DNA of 64,000 bases from Thermocaproicibacter sp036844765. Its GTDB lineage: Bacteria > Bacillota > Clostridia > Oscillospirales > Acutalibacteraceae. Positions within the stretch are counted from its first letter, which is position 1; the number at the start of each line of letters is the position of its first letter. The notes under the pieces are model-generated. The model saw only the letters and a program-made list of their open reading frames with translations, searched no databases and was not told the origin of the DNA. The position numbers and the translations under genes are program-made. This document shows, piece by piece, positions 9,345-16,365 of the stretch. The stretch lies in the NCBI GenBank assembly GCA_036844765.1, contig DAIUFE010000002.1, positions 55,602 to 119,601 on the forward strand. The letters run 5' to 3'.

Positions 9345-9710
9345 TTGAAAAGTATGACGTCGCTCGAACTTGCGGAACAGGCCGTCAAGGTGCTGGATGA
9401 AAAAAAAGCCTCCGATCTCAGGCTGATCGGGATCCGAGACATCTCCGTTCTGGCCGATTATTTCATCATCGCCACCGGAACCAGCAGCACGCACGTGCAG
9501 TCGCTGGCCGATGAGGTGGAGTTCCGCCTGCGCGAGCTCGGCGTACAGCCCGGCCACAAGGAAGGGTACCGGTCCCGGTCCTGGCTGCTGCTGGATTACG
9601 GCAGCGTGGTCGTGCATATCTTCACGGAAAGCGCCCGCAGCTTTTACGGCCTGGACCGCCTCTGGAGCGACGGGCAGACCGCCGACCTGTCGAAGGTGCT
9701 GGTCAAATAA
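9345..9710 (+). CDS. rsfS: Ribosomal silencing factor RsfS
   Basis: RsfS binds ribosomal protein L14 and blocks subunit joining under nutrient limitation. The 121-aa frame shows the family blocks KKASDLRLIGIRDISVLADYFIIATG, HVQSLADEVE and YGSVVVHIF, then YGLDRLW. Two starts are possible: TTG at 9345, 4 nt after AGAAAGG, or ATG at 9354, 13 nt after it; the two proteins differ by three residues. The gene is followed after 48 bp by leuS. Confidence 0.93.
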   Translation: MKSMTSLELAEQAVKVLDEKKASDLRLIGIRDISVLADYFIIATGTSSTHVQSLADEVEFRLRELGVQPGHKEGYRSRSWLLLDYGSVVVHIFTESARSFYGLDRLWSDGQTADLSKVLVK

Positions 9711-9758
9711 CGCCGCCCGCGCGGGGCGTTCCGATCCGAACGAAGGGAGAAGAAAAAC

Positions 9759-12167
9759 TTGAAATACGATCCGAGACAGATCGAGGGCAAATGGCAGCAG
9801 AACTGGGAGAAGGCGGGCGTGTTCCACGCTTCCGACGATTTTTCCAGACCGAAATATTACGCGCTGATCGAATTTCCCTATCCTTCCGGAAAGGGCCTGC
9901 ACGTCGGCCACCCGCGCTCCTACACGGCGATGGATATCATCGCGCGCAAACGCCGGATGCAGGGCTACAACGTGCTCTACCCCATCGGATGGGACGCGTT
10001 CGGCCTCCCGAGCGAGAACTACGCGATCAAGAACCACGTCCACCCCGCCGTCGTGACAAAGCAGAACATCGCGCGGTTCAAAAAGCAGCTGCAGTCCCTC
10101 GGGCTCTCCTTCGACTGGACCCGCGAGATCAACACGACCGACCCGGGCTATTACAAGTGGACGCAGTGGATCTTCCTTCAGCTCTTCAAGCACGGCCTCG
10201 CCTATAAAAAGGAGATGGCCGTCAACTGGTGCCCCTCCTGCAAATGCGTGCTCGCCAACGAAGAGGTCGTCGGCGGCCTGTGCGAGCGCTGCGGCAGCGA
10301 GGTCGTGCGGAAGGTCAAGTCCCAGTGGATGCTGAAGATCACGGCCTATGCGCAGCGGCTGATTGACGACCTCGACAAAGTCGATTACCCGGAGCGCGTC
10401 AAGGCCCAGCAGCGCAACTGGATCGGCCGCTCGACGGGCGCCGAGGTGGATTTTGCCACCACGGCGGGGGAGACCCTCACGGTCTATACCACCCGGCCGG
10501 ACACCCTCTACGGCGTGACGTATATGGTCCTTGCGCCGGAGCACCCGTACCTTGAGAAATGGGCAAAATGGATCCGGAACGGGGACGAGATCCGCGCCTA
10601 CCGGGACGCGGCGGCCAAAAAGTCCGACTTCGAGCGCACCGAGCTCTCGAAGGAAAAGACCGGCGTCCGGCTCGAGGGCGTCCGCGCGGTCAACCCCGTG
10701 AGCGGGAAGGAGATCCCGATCTTCCTCTCCGATTACGTGCTGATGTCCTACGGCACGGGCGCGATCATGGCCGTGCCCGCCCACGACTCCCGCGACTGGG
10801 AATTTGCCAAAAAATTCGGGCTTCCGATTGTGGAGGTTGTCCAAGGCGGAGATATAAAGCAGCAGGCGTTTACAGACTGCGAGACCGGCGTGATGGTCAA
10901 TTCCGGAATGCTGAACGGTCTGACGGTCGAGCAGGCGAAGAAGAAGATCACGGAGTTCCTCACGGAAAAGGGGATCGGGCGACCGAAGGTCAACTACCGG
11001 CTGCGCGACTGGGTCTTTTCGCGCCAGCGGTACTGGGGCGAGCCGATCCCGATCGTCTGTTGCCCGAAATGCGGCTATGTCCCGGTGCCGGAGAACGAGC
11101 TGCCGCTGCGCCTGCCGGACGTCGAATCGTACGAGCCGACCGACAACGGCGAATCCCCCCTGGCCCCGATGACGGACTGGGTCCGGACGACCTGCCCGCG
11201 CTGCGGCGGCCCTGCTCAGCGCGAGACCGACACCATGCCGCAGTGGGCGGGCTCCTCGTGGTATTTCCTGCGCTACGCCGACCCGCACAACCCGGACGCT
11301 TTCGCCGGGAAGGACGCGCTGCGCTACTGGCTCCCGGTCGACTGGTACAACGGCGGCATGGAGCACACGACGCTCCATCTGCTTTACAGCCGCTTCTGGC
11401 ATAAATTCCTCTACGACATCGGCGCGGTGCCCACGCCGGAGCCGTACGCCAAGCGCACGAGCCACGGCATGATCCTCGGGGAAAACGGCGAGAAGATGAG
11501 CAAGTCGCGCGGGAACGTGGTCAACCCGGACGATATCGTCGCGGAATACGGGGCGGACACGCTGCGGCTTTACGAGATGTTCATCGGCGATTTCGAGAAG
11601 GCCGCCCCCTGGAGCATCCACGGCATTCAGGGATGCCGCCGCTTCCTCGAGCGGTACTGGAACCTTCAGAACATCCTGCGCGGCGGGGACGAGATCCGCG
11701 CGGAGCTGGAGGTTCCGTTCAACCGGGCCGTCAAAAAGGTCGGGGAGGACGTCGAGAACCTGAAGTTCAACACCGCCATCGCCGCGCTGATGTCGCTGAT
11801 CAACCGCATTTCCGCGGCCGGCTCCGTCACGCGGGGCGAGCTGAGGATCTTCACCCTGCTGCTGAACCTGTTCGCCCCGCATGTCTGCGAGGAGGTCTGG
11901 GCCGCCCAGAAGCTCGGGGAAGGGATGGTCTGCCAGCAGGCGTGGCCCGCGTACGACGAATCGAAGTGCGCCGAAGAGACCGTCGAGCTGGCCGTCCAGA
12001 TCAACGGGAAGGTGCGCGCCCGCCTGACCGTGCCCGCCGATATTTCCAAAGAGGACGCCCTTGCGGCGGCGAAAGCCGACGAAAAGATCGCCGCCGCCAC
12101 GGCCGGGAAAAAGCCGGTCCGCGAGATCTACGTCCCCGGCCGGCTCGTCAACCTCGTCGTGCGGTGA
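9759..12167 (+). CDS. leuS: Leucyl-tRNA synthetase
   Basis: This class Ia synthetase charges tRNA-Leu. The TTG at 9759 follows GAAGGGAG (9742-9749) and gives the expected start KYDPRQIEGKWQ; the protein is 802 aa. The HIGH-equivalent HVGH begins near residue 48, the CP1 editing domain lies between about residues 220 and 400 (TTRPDTLYGVTYMVLAPEHP), zinc-type Cys pairs occur at CPSCKC/CERCG and CPKCG/CPRCG, and the KMSKS loop is near residue 579. No T-box leader is visible upstream; expression appears to come from the upstream operon. Confidence 0.97.
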   Translation: MKYDPRQIEGKWQQNWEKAGVFHASDDFSRPKYYALIEFPYPSGKGLHVGHPRSYTAMDIIARKRRMQGYNVLYPIGWDAFGLPSENYAIKNHVHPAVVTKQNIARFKKQLQSLGLSFDWTREINTTDPGYYKWTQWIFLQLFKHGLAYKKEMAVNWCPSCKCVLANEEVVGGLCERCGSEVVRKVKSQWMLKITAYAQRLIDDLDKVDYPERVKAQQRNWIGRSTGAEVDFATTAGETLTVYTTRPDTLYGVTYMVLAPEHPYLEKWAKWIRNGDEIRAYRDAAAKKSDFERTELSKEKTGVRLEGVRAVNPVSGKEIPIFLSDYVLMSYGTGAIMAVPAHDSRDWEFAKKFGLPIVEVVQGGDIKQQAFTDCETGVMVNSGMLNGLTVEQAKKKITEFLTEKGIGRPKVNYRLRDWVFSRQRYWGEPIPIVCCPKCGYVPVPENELPLRLPDVESYEPTDNGESPLAPMTDWVRTTCPRCGGPAQRETDTMPQWAGSSWYFLRYADPHNPDAFAGKDALRYWLPVDWYNGGMEHTTLHLLYSRFWHKFLYDIGAVPTPEPYAKRTSHGMILGENGEKMSKSRGNVVNPDDIVAEYGADTLRLYEMFIGDFEKAAPWSIHGIQGCRRFLERYWNLQNILRGGDEIRAELEVPFNRAVKKVGEDVENLKFNTAIAALMSLINRISAAGSVTRGELRIFTLLLNLFAPHVCEEVWAAQKLGEGMVCQQAWPAYDESKCAEETVELAVQINGKVRARLTVPADISKEDALAAAKADEKIAAATAGKKPVREIYVPGRLVNLVVR

Positions 12168-12176
12168 TCGCTTCAT

Positions 12177-12210
12177 GCAAAGGGCCTCCGGTTCGCCGGA
12201 GGCCCTTTGC
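12177..12210. terminator. Bidirectional hairpin between leuS and the minus-strand gene
   Basis: This is a perfect 15-bp stem with a TTCG tetraloop (arms 12177-12191 and 12196-12210). It lies 9 bp after the leuS stop and directly after the stop of the convergent 78-aa gene. The arms carry an A3/T3 stretch at the base, but there is no long T-run on either side. It probably ends both transcripts. Confidence 0.75.
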
Positions 12211-12447
12211 TCATTTATGCATCATATAGTTGACGAACATCAGCTCATCCTCGGGGTTTTCCACGCTCAGCTCGGCGGTGACGGTCGAATCGCGCGCCGT
12301 TTCCAGAAGCTGCCGCACGCCGTACATCTGGCAGAGCTTGCTTTTCAGGTTCAGCTTGTTCCCGCCGTCGGTGAGCAGATAGACGTTGCCCTTCGCGCGG
12401 TCGAGCAGCTCGACCAGCTTTTTCACATCCACATGATAGAGTTTCAT
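12211..12447 (-). CDS. Small conserved-looking protein, 78 aa, function unknown
   Basis: I do not recognise a characterised family. The protein begins MKLYHVDVKKLVELLDRAKG and contains a compact mixed alpha/beta-looking sequence with NLKSKLCQMYGVRQLLE and an acidic ENPEDELMF near the C-terminus; there is no signal peptide or membrane segment. The gene is supported by a GGAGG ribosome-binding site (12456-12460, 8 nt from the ATG), a good promoter (12503-12531) and a terminator immediately after the stop. It is transcribed alone, convergent to leuS. Confidence 0.7.
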   Translation of the reverse strand: MKLYHVDVKKLVELLDRAKGNVYLLTDGGNKLNLKSKLCQMYGVRQLLETARDSTVTAELSVENPEDELMFVNYMMHK

Positions 12448-12502
12448 TTCGCCGTCCTCCCGTTTTTATCCTTGCCGTTCCGGATGCCGGACCAATGAGA
12501 AT

Positions 12503-12531
12503 ATTATAGCCTTCCCGGCGGCCGATTACAA
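12503..12531 (-). promoter_or_regulatory. Sigma-A promoter for the 78-aa gene
   Basis: On the minus strand TTGTAA (12526-12531) and TATAAT (12503-12508) are 17 bp apart. The -10 is perfect. The start codon lies about 50 nt downstream of the predicted transcription start. Confidence 0.65.
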
Positions 12532-12532
12532 C

Positions 12533-12569
12533 AAAAAAACGGGAGGGCCAATGCCGACCGGCATTGGCC
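12533..12569 (-). terminator. Intrinsic terminator of the 51-aa microprotein gene
   Basis: A perfect 10-bp stem (12546-12555 with 12560-12569, loop GACC) is followed on the minus strand by a short GC spacer and seven Ts (12533-12539). A second perfect 10-bp hairpin (12627-12636 with 12641-12650) lies between the gene and this terminator. Confidence 0.75.
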
Positions 12570-12663
12570 GCCCCGCCTATTTTCCGAACGCCTGTTTTCC
12601 AACGGCCCTTGTTCTGCTGGGATCCGGGGCTGCGGCTATGGCCGCAGCCCTTCCTTTTTGTAC

Positions 12664-12819
12664 TCAGCAGCCGCAGTTGCTGTTGCTGCCGCAGCCGTCG
12701 CCGCAGCCGCAGTTGTTGCCGCCGAGTCCGCCGCCGCAGACGACCCAGATAATGAGAAGGATAATGATCCAGGTGCAGCTGTTGCCACCGAAGCCGCAAC
12801 CGCAAGAATTGTTACACAT
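12664..12819 (-). CDS. Cys/Gly-rich single-helix microprotein, 51 aa
   Basis: This gene is easily missed because of its size. It starts ATG at 12819 and stops TGA at 12664-12666. The product has an N-terminal Cys/Gly/Asn segment (MCNNSCGCGFGGNSC), a hydrophobic stretch of about 12 residues (WIIILLIIWVVC, residues 17-28) and a C-terminal Gly/Cys/Asn tail; 10 of 51 residues are Cys. AAGGAGG (CCTCC at 12828-12832 on the plus strand) lies 8 nt upstream, and a T7 terminator follows. The layout resembles the small Cys/Gly-rich proteins of Clostridia annotated as chorion-like high-cysteine proteins, and loosely YjcZ-type spore proteins. Function is unknown; membrane insertion is an inference. Confidence 0.72.
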   Translation of the reverse strand: MCNNSCGCGFGGNSCTWIIILLIIWVVCGGGLGGNNCGCGDGCGSNSNCGC

Positions 12820-12938
12820 CAATATTTCCTCCTTTCGGTTTACAGTACATAATATTGCGACGGAACATCTCGTGTTACAAGTTTTCTGCCCGACGGCGCA
12901 GAAATCATTTCAAAATTCCGGAAAAGCGTTTCAAACCA

Positions 12939-12947
12939 TGCTATAAT
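12939..12947 (+). promoter_or_regulatory. Extended -10 promoter for mcsA-mcsB
   Basis: TGCTATAAT (12939-12947) is a perfect -10 with an upstream TG; no convincing -35 is seen. It lies 33 bp before the mcsA start. I see no CtsR-type direct repeats (AGGTCAAA) near it. Confidence 0.5.
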
Positions 12948-12979
12948 AGAAGCAGTGGAAAAGTACGGAGGTTTGACCT

Positions 12980-13423
12980 ATGATATGCCAGTGCTGCGGG
13001 GAAAGGCCCGCAACCGCTTTTATCGCGACCGTTTCGGACGGAAAGCTCACGCAGGCCGCGCTGTGCGCGGAGTGTGCGCAGAGGCTGGGGTTCGGAAACT
13101 TTTTCGCCGGCCTCGGGTACCGGTTCGGCGGCGTCCTGCAAGAGCTTTTCGACGAGGGCGAGGGGGACCGCCCGGACGAAGTCCGCTGCGAGGACTGCGG
13201 CGCTTCCTTCGCTGATATCGTGCGCAGCGGCCGGGTGGGGTGCGCGCAGTGCTACCGGACGTTTTACGGCCGTCTGGCGCCGCTGATCCGCCAGATCCAC
13301 GGCGGGGGCGTCCACCGCGGCAAGGTGCCGGGCGGTTCCCTGCCGCAGGTGCGCCCGGGCGGCCGCCTGGCCGTGCGGGTGCGCAGGAAAGCGAAACCCT
13401 CCGGCGGGGGGACGCCGAGATGA
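12980..13423 (+). CDS. mcsA: McsA-like zinc-finger protein, lacking the UVR domain
   Basis: In Bacillus, McsA is a zinc-binding activator of the arginine kinase McsB in the CtsR/ClpC stress pathway. This 147-aa protein keeps the paired Cys motifs: CQCCGERP with CAEC in the first half, CEDCGASF with CAQC in the second. After RTFYGRLAPLIRQIHGG, where McsA normally continues into a UvrB/UvrC-type coiled coil, the sequence turns into a short Gly/Pro/Arg-rich tail and stops. GGAGG (12967-12971) is 8 nt before the ATG. The stop overlaps the mcsB start by 4 bp. Neither ctsR nor clpC is adjacent. Confidence 0.85.
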   Translation: MICQCCGERPATAFIATVSDGKLTQAALCAECAQRLGFGNFFAGLGYRFGGVLQELFDEGEGDRPDEVRCEDCGASFADIVRSGRVGCAQCYRTFYGRLAPLIRQIHGGGVHRGKVPGGSLPQVRPGGRLAVRVRRKAKPSGGGTPR

Positions 13424-14457
13424 AAAAATGGTACCGGTCCTCCGGGCCGGAGAGCGACGTGTTCCTCGGCTCGGAGGCGGCTTTGTCGCGCAACCTTGAC
13501 GACACGCCGTTCCCCGGGCGGATGAGCGGGGAGCAGCAGCGGGAGGTGATCCGCCGGGTGCGGGCGGCAGCCGAAAACGAAAACAGCGCGCTGGCCGGCA
13601 CGCTCCGCTATGTGCCGCTCGACGGGCTGACGGAGGAGGAGGCCGTTTCGCTGGCGGAGCGCCGCCTGGCCGGCGCGGGTTTCATCGCGCAGCGCGGGGG
13701 CCGCGGCCTTTTGGTTTCGGAGGACGAATCCCTCTGCGTTTTGATCAACGGGGAGAATCACCTGCTGATCCGCGCCGCGGGGGCGGGCTTTTCCCTGCGG
13801 GAGGTTTACGGCCGGGCGGATACGCTCGATTCGATTCTGAGCCGGTCGCTGCCCTTCGCGTTCGACCGGCGCTTCGGCTACCTCACCCGCAATCCCGCCG
13901 ATCTCGGCACGGGGATGACGGCTTCGCTCACCCTGCATCTGCCGGCGCTGGCGGATTCGGGGGCGGTTCCGCGGATCGCGGCGGGCCTTTCCCGTCTGCG
14001 CATGTCCCTGCGGGGGACCGGCTTCCCGGCGAAAAAGCCGCGCGGGGCGGTGTACCGCCTCAGCAACCGGATGACGCTCGGCCTTTCGGAGCAGGAGGCG
14101 GTCGCCAATCTGACGGGGATCGCCCGGCAGGTCGCCGAGCAGGAACGCGAGGCGCGGCGGAAGCTCGCAGGAGACATCGCCGTGCAGGACGCCGTCAGCC
14201 GGTCGCTGGGGCTGCTGCGCAGCGCGCGCCTTTTGCGGAACGACGAGTTTTTAGAGCTGATTTCGCTGGTTCGGTTTGGAATTGCGACAGGATTCATCCC
14301 TGATTTGAGCTATGATGTGATCGACGGACTGATGATCGAGGTCCAGCCGGCGACCCTCACGCTGGCCGCCGGAAGAACCATGACTGCGGAAGAGCGGCGG
14401 GCCGTCCGCGCTCAGGTGGTGCGGGAGGCGCTCGGCGCGCGCCGTGAGGGGGATTGA
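13420..14457 (+). CDS. mcsB: McsB-family protein, probably catalytically inactive
   Basis: McsB normally phosphorylates protein arginine residues using a phosphagen-kinase fold. This 345-aa protein aligns along its whole length: GPESDVFLGS at the N-terminus, RFGYLTRNPADLGTGM around 151-166, LHLPAL, SNRMTLGLSEQEAV, and the C-terminal domain. The nucleotide-binding and catalytic positions are, however, replaced. The family SSRIRLARN is GSEAALSRN (17-25), NEEDHIR is NGENHLL (110-116), the CPTN cysteine is Asn158, the following GxRAS Arg is Thr167, and the YGEGSEA loop reads GFPAKKP (201-207). The frame is intact and under normal codon use, so it is a maintained protein, plausibly a scaffold or regulator. 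Confidence 0.85.
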   Translation: MKKWYRSSGPESDVFLGSEAALSRNLDDTPFPGRMSGEQQREVIRRVRAAAENENSALAGTLRYVPLDGLTEEEAVSLAERRLAGAGFIAQRGGRGLLVSEDESLCVLINGENHLLIRAAGAGFSLREVYGRADTLDSILSRSLPFAFDRRFGYLTRNPADLGTGMTASLTLHLPALADSGAVPRIAAGLSRLRMSLRGTGFPAKKPRGAVYRLSNRMTLGLSEQEAVANLTGIARQVAEQEREARRKLAGDIAVQDAVSRSLGLLRSARLLRNDEFLELISLVRFGIATGFIPDLSYDVIDGLMIEVQPATLTLAAGRTMTAEERRAVRAQVVREALGARREGD

Positions 14458-14459
14458 CC

Positions 14460-15149
14460 ATGCAGCCGGAAAGCGAAGGGAATACGGACCTTGCCGCGGC
14501 GCTGCTCGCCCTGCTGGGGGAGCGCGTCCCGCACGACGAGGATCTGGAGCGGCGGGCGGCCGAGCTGATCCGAGAGGCCGGAAGCCGGGAAAAAGCCTTT
14601 CTGAAAGTGACGGAGCTCTGCGGCAGACCGCGCACGCCGCGGCAGTGTTATCTGTGCACGAAGGCGTACAGCCGTCTCGGGGCAAAATACAGCCTGCAGA
14701 CCATCCGCTGCGCGGAGCGGTACCTCGCCTCCCCCGGCTGGGCGGAGCTGCCGGACGGGGACAAAATGGAAAACGGCATCCGCGTGAACCTCGCCGCGCG
14801 CTGCCGGGCGGGCATTCTGATGAATCTGGCCGGAGCCCTCGAAGAAAGCGGCGACCAGCGGAACGCCTATTACAATTATATCGAGGCCTACGGCCTGGAG
14901 CCGTACAACGCCATGTGCGCCATCAAGGCCGCAAACGTGCTGGCCCGCCTGGGCCGGATGCAGGAAGCCTACCGGTTCCTTCAGCTCCAGAAGCGCAGCG
15001 TCTATTACCGCCCCGTGAAGTACCGGGACGCGCTGGGCCAGGCCCGCAGCAACGACCTGTTCCGGCAGCTGATCGACGCCCATCTGCTCCGGCGGTTCGG
15101 CCCGCGGAAGAACCGGTTTAAGTTTCCGTTTAAGAAAAAAGAAGGATAA
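14460..15149 (+). CDS. Uncharacterised TPR-like protein in the mcsAB operon, 229 aa
   Basis: I do not recognise the family. The ATG at 14460 is 7 nt after GAGGGGG; a TTG at 14454 would overlap the mcsB stop. The sequence is helical throughout, with repeats resembling TPR or half-TPR units: CYLCTKAYSRLGAKYSLQ, ARCRAGILMNLAGALEESGD, NAYYNYIEAYGLEPYN and AANVLARLGRMQEAYRFLQ. The C-terminus is very basic (RRFGPRKNRFKFPFKKK). There is no signal peptide. It follows mcsB by 2 bp and is closed by a terminator, so it probably works with the McsA/McsB-like pair; that link is inference from position only. Confidence 0.75.
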   Translation: MQPESEGNTDLAAALLALLGERVPHDEDLERRAAELIREAGSREKAFLKVTELCGRPRTPRQCYLCTKAYSRLGAKYSLQTIRCAERYLASPGWAELPDGDKMENGIRVNLAARCRAGILMNLAGALEESGDQRNAYYNYIEAYGLEPYNAMCAIKAANVLARLGRMQEAYRFLQLQKRSVYYRPVKYRDALGQARSNDLFRQLIDAHLLRRFGPRKNRFKFPFKKKEG

Positions 15150-15200
15150 GAAAAGGCGGCGCTGTTCAAGTCCGGAGAATCTTATTTCCGCACGGTTTTT

Positions 15201-15239
15201 CAGCAAGACTGCTTTTTTTCGGCGGCCTTGCTGTTTTTT
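15201..15239 (+). terminator. Terminator of the mcsA-mcsB-unknown operon
   Basis: CAGCAAG (15201-15207) pairs with CTTGCTG (15227-15233) and is followed by six Ts (15234-15239). The loop is large (19 nt) and itself T-rich. Confidence 0.6.
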
Positions 15240-15320
15240 CCGCCCTGCGGGGAGTCCGGAGGAACGTTCCCGTCTGCGCCGGGCGTTTTCGGCCCGCGGC
15301 GCAAAAATACAGGATGTGAC

Positions 15321-15349
15321 TTGATTTTTTCGGGTGCAGGCATTAGAAT
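15321..15349 (+). promoter_or_regulatory. Sigma-A promoter for the RpiR-family gene
   Basis: TTGATT (15321-15326) and TAGAAT (15344-15349) are separated by 17 bp. Both boxes match consensus well. The transcript would have a leader of about 137 nt. Confidence 0.65.
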
Positions 15350-15360
15350 TGTCAGGGGAC

Positions 15361-15449
15361 GGGCGGACCGGACACGATCCGGCCGCGCCTTTTTGGGGAG
15401 TTCTTGCAGTTTCGGCCGGGCACGGCGTCCCGCGCGGCGGCGTGCCCGG
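15361..15449 (+). promoter_or_regulatory. Leader hairpins upstream of the RpiR gene, possible attenuator
   Basis: Just after the predicted transcription start, CCGGA (15368-15372) pairs with TCCGG (15378-15382). The pairing extends into flanking G/C and is followed by five Ts (15390-15394), resembling an early terminator. Downstream a perfect 9-bp stem, CCGGGCACG (15416-15424) with CGTGCCCGG (15441-15449), precedes the gene by 44 nt. No known riboswitch class was recognised. Confidence 0.4.
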
Positions 15450-15492
15450 ATACGATCATGATTTTGCGCGCGGAGAAACGGCAGAATTTGGA

Positions 15493-16365
15493 ATGGACAA
15501 CTTACTGGCGGCGAGGATCCAGAGTAAAATGGCCGGATTCTCGAAAGGACAGCGGCGCATCGCGAAATATATCGAGGAGAACTACGACAAGGTCGCTTTC
15601 ATGACGGCCTCCAAGCTCGGCGCGACGGTGGGGGTCAGCGAATCGACCGTCGTCCGCTTTGCGACGGAGATCGGCTACACGGGCTACCCGCAGCTCCAGC
15701 AGGCCATGCAGGAGATGATCCGCAACAAACTGACTTCCGTCCAGCGCATCGAGGTGACCAACAGCCGCATCGGCAATTCCGACGTGCTCGATTTCATCTT
15801 CAACCAGGATATCGACGTGATCCGCCGCACGATGGAGGAAACGTCCCACGAGAACTTCTACCGGGCGGTGGACGCCATCACCTCCTCCCGCAAAATCTAC
15901 ATTCTGGCGGCCCGCAGCGCGCTGGCCCTCGGCACGTTCCTCTCCTATTACTTCAACCAGCTTTTTGAGAACGTCCTGCTGGTTCAGTCCACCAGCGAGG
16001 GTGAGATTTTCGAGCAGATGATCCACGTTGACGAGCGCGACGCGGTGATCGGCATCAGCTTCCCGCGCTATTCCCGGAAGATCGCGAAGGCGATGGGTTT
16101 CGCCCACAACCGGGGCGCAAAAGTCGTCTCCATTACGGACACGGCGGTTTCCCCGATTGCGGAGAACTCTGATTACGTGCTGCTGGCGCGCAGCGACATC
16201 GCCTCCATCGTCGATTCCCTTTGCGCGCCGCTCAGCCTGATCAACGCGCTGATCGTGATGGTGACCATCAAGAAGTCGGGCGAGGTCCGCCAGACGTTCC
16301 AGAACCTCGAGCACATCTGGGACGAATACGGCGTTTATGAAAAGGTAGATGATTCCTCCACTTGA
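15493..16365 (+). CDS. RpiR/MurR-family transcriptional regulator with SIS domain
   Basis: The protein is 290 aa from the ATG at 15493. The N-terminal HTH_6 domain (about residues 1-75) shows FSKGQRRIAKYIEENYDKVAFMTA and VGVSESTVVRFATEIGYTGYPQLQ, typical of RpiR regulators. The C-terminal SIS sugar-phosphate-binding domain (about 120-250) has RKIYILAARSALALGTFLSYYFNQL and VIGISFPRYSRKIAKAMGFA. Such proteins sense phosphosugars; the target genes here are not evident, since the downstream genes are lipid, nucleotide and isoprenoid functions. The 3' end overlaps the flavoprotein gene. Confidence 0.9.
   Translation: MDNLLAARIQSKMAGFSKGQRRIAKYIEENYDKVAFMTASKLGATVGVSESTVVRFATEIGYTGYPQLQQAMQEMIRNKLTSVQRIEVTNSRIGNSDVLDFIFNQDIDVIRRTMEETSHENFYRAVDAITSSRKIYILAARSALALGTFLSYYFNQLFENVLLVQSTSEGEIFEQMIHVDERDAVIGISFPRYSRKIAKAMGFAHNRGAKVVSITDTAVSPIAENSDYVLLARSDIASIVDSLCAPLSLINALIVMVTIKKSGEVRQTFQNLEHIWDEYGVYEKVDDSST

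Larger units (their letters stand above)
15150..15492. other. 343-bp intergenic region: terminator, promoter and structured leader
   Basis: No gene is supported here. From left to right it holds the terminator of the mcsAB transcript (15201-15239), a sigma-A promoter (15321-15349) and a 140-nt leader for the RpiR gene containing two hairpins (15361-15449). An in-frame upstream extension of the RpiR reading frame exists, but its sequence shows no similarity to the family. Confidence 0.7.

Noticed and set aside
9711..9758. T-box regulation of leuS
   Set aside because: Only 48 bp separate rsfS and leuS, with no room for specifier and antiterminator stems.
9285..12176. Long minus-strand open frame opposite rsfS and leuS
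   Set aside because: Antisense shadow of leuS with no family motifs.
12627..12650. A perfect 10-bp hairpin as the terminator of the 51-aa gene
   Set aside because: There is no T-run on the minus strand after it; the next hairpin (12546-12569) with T7 is the better terminator.
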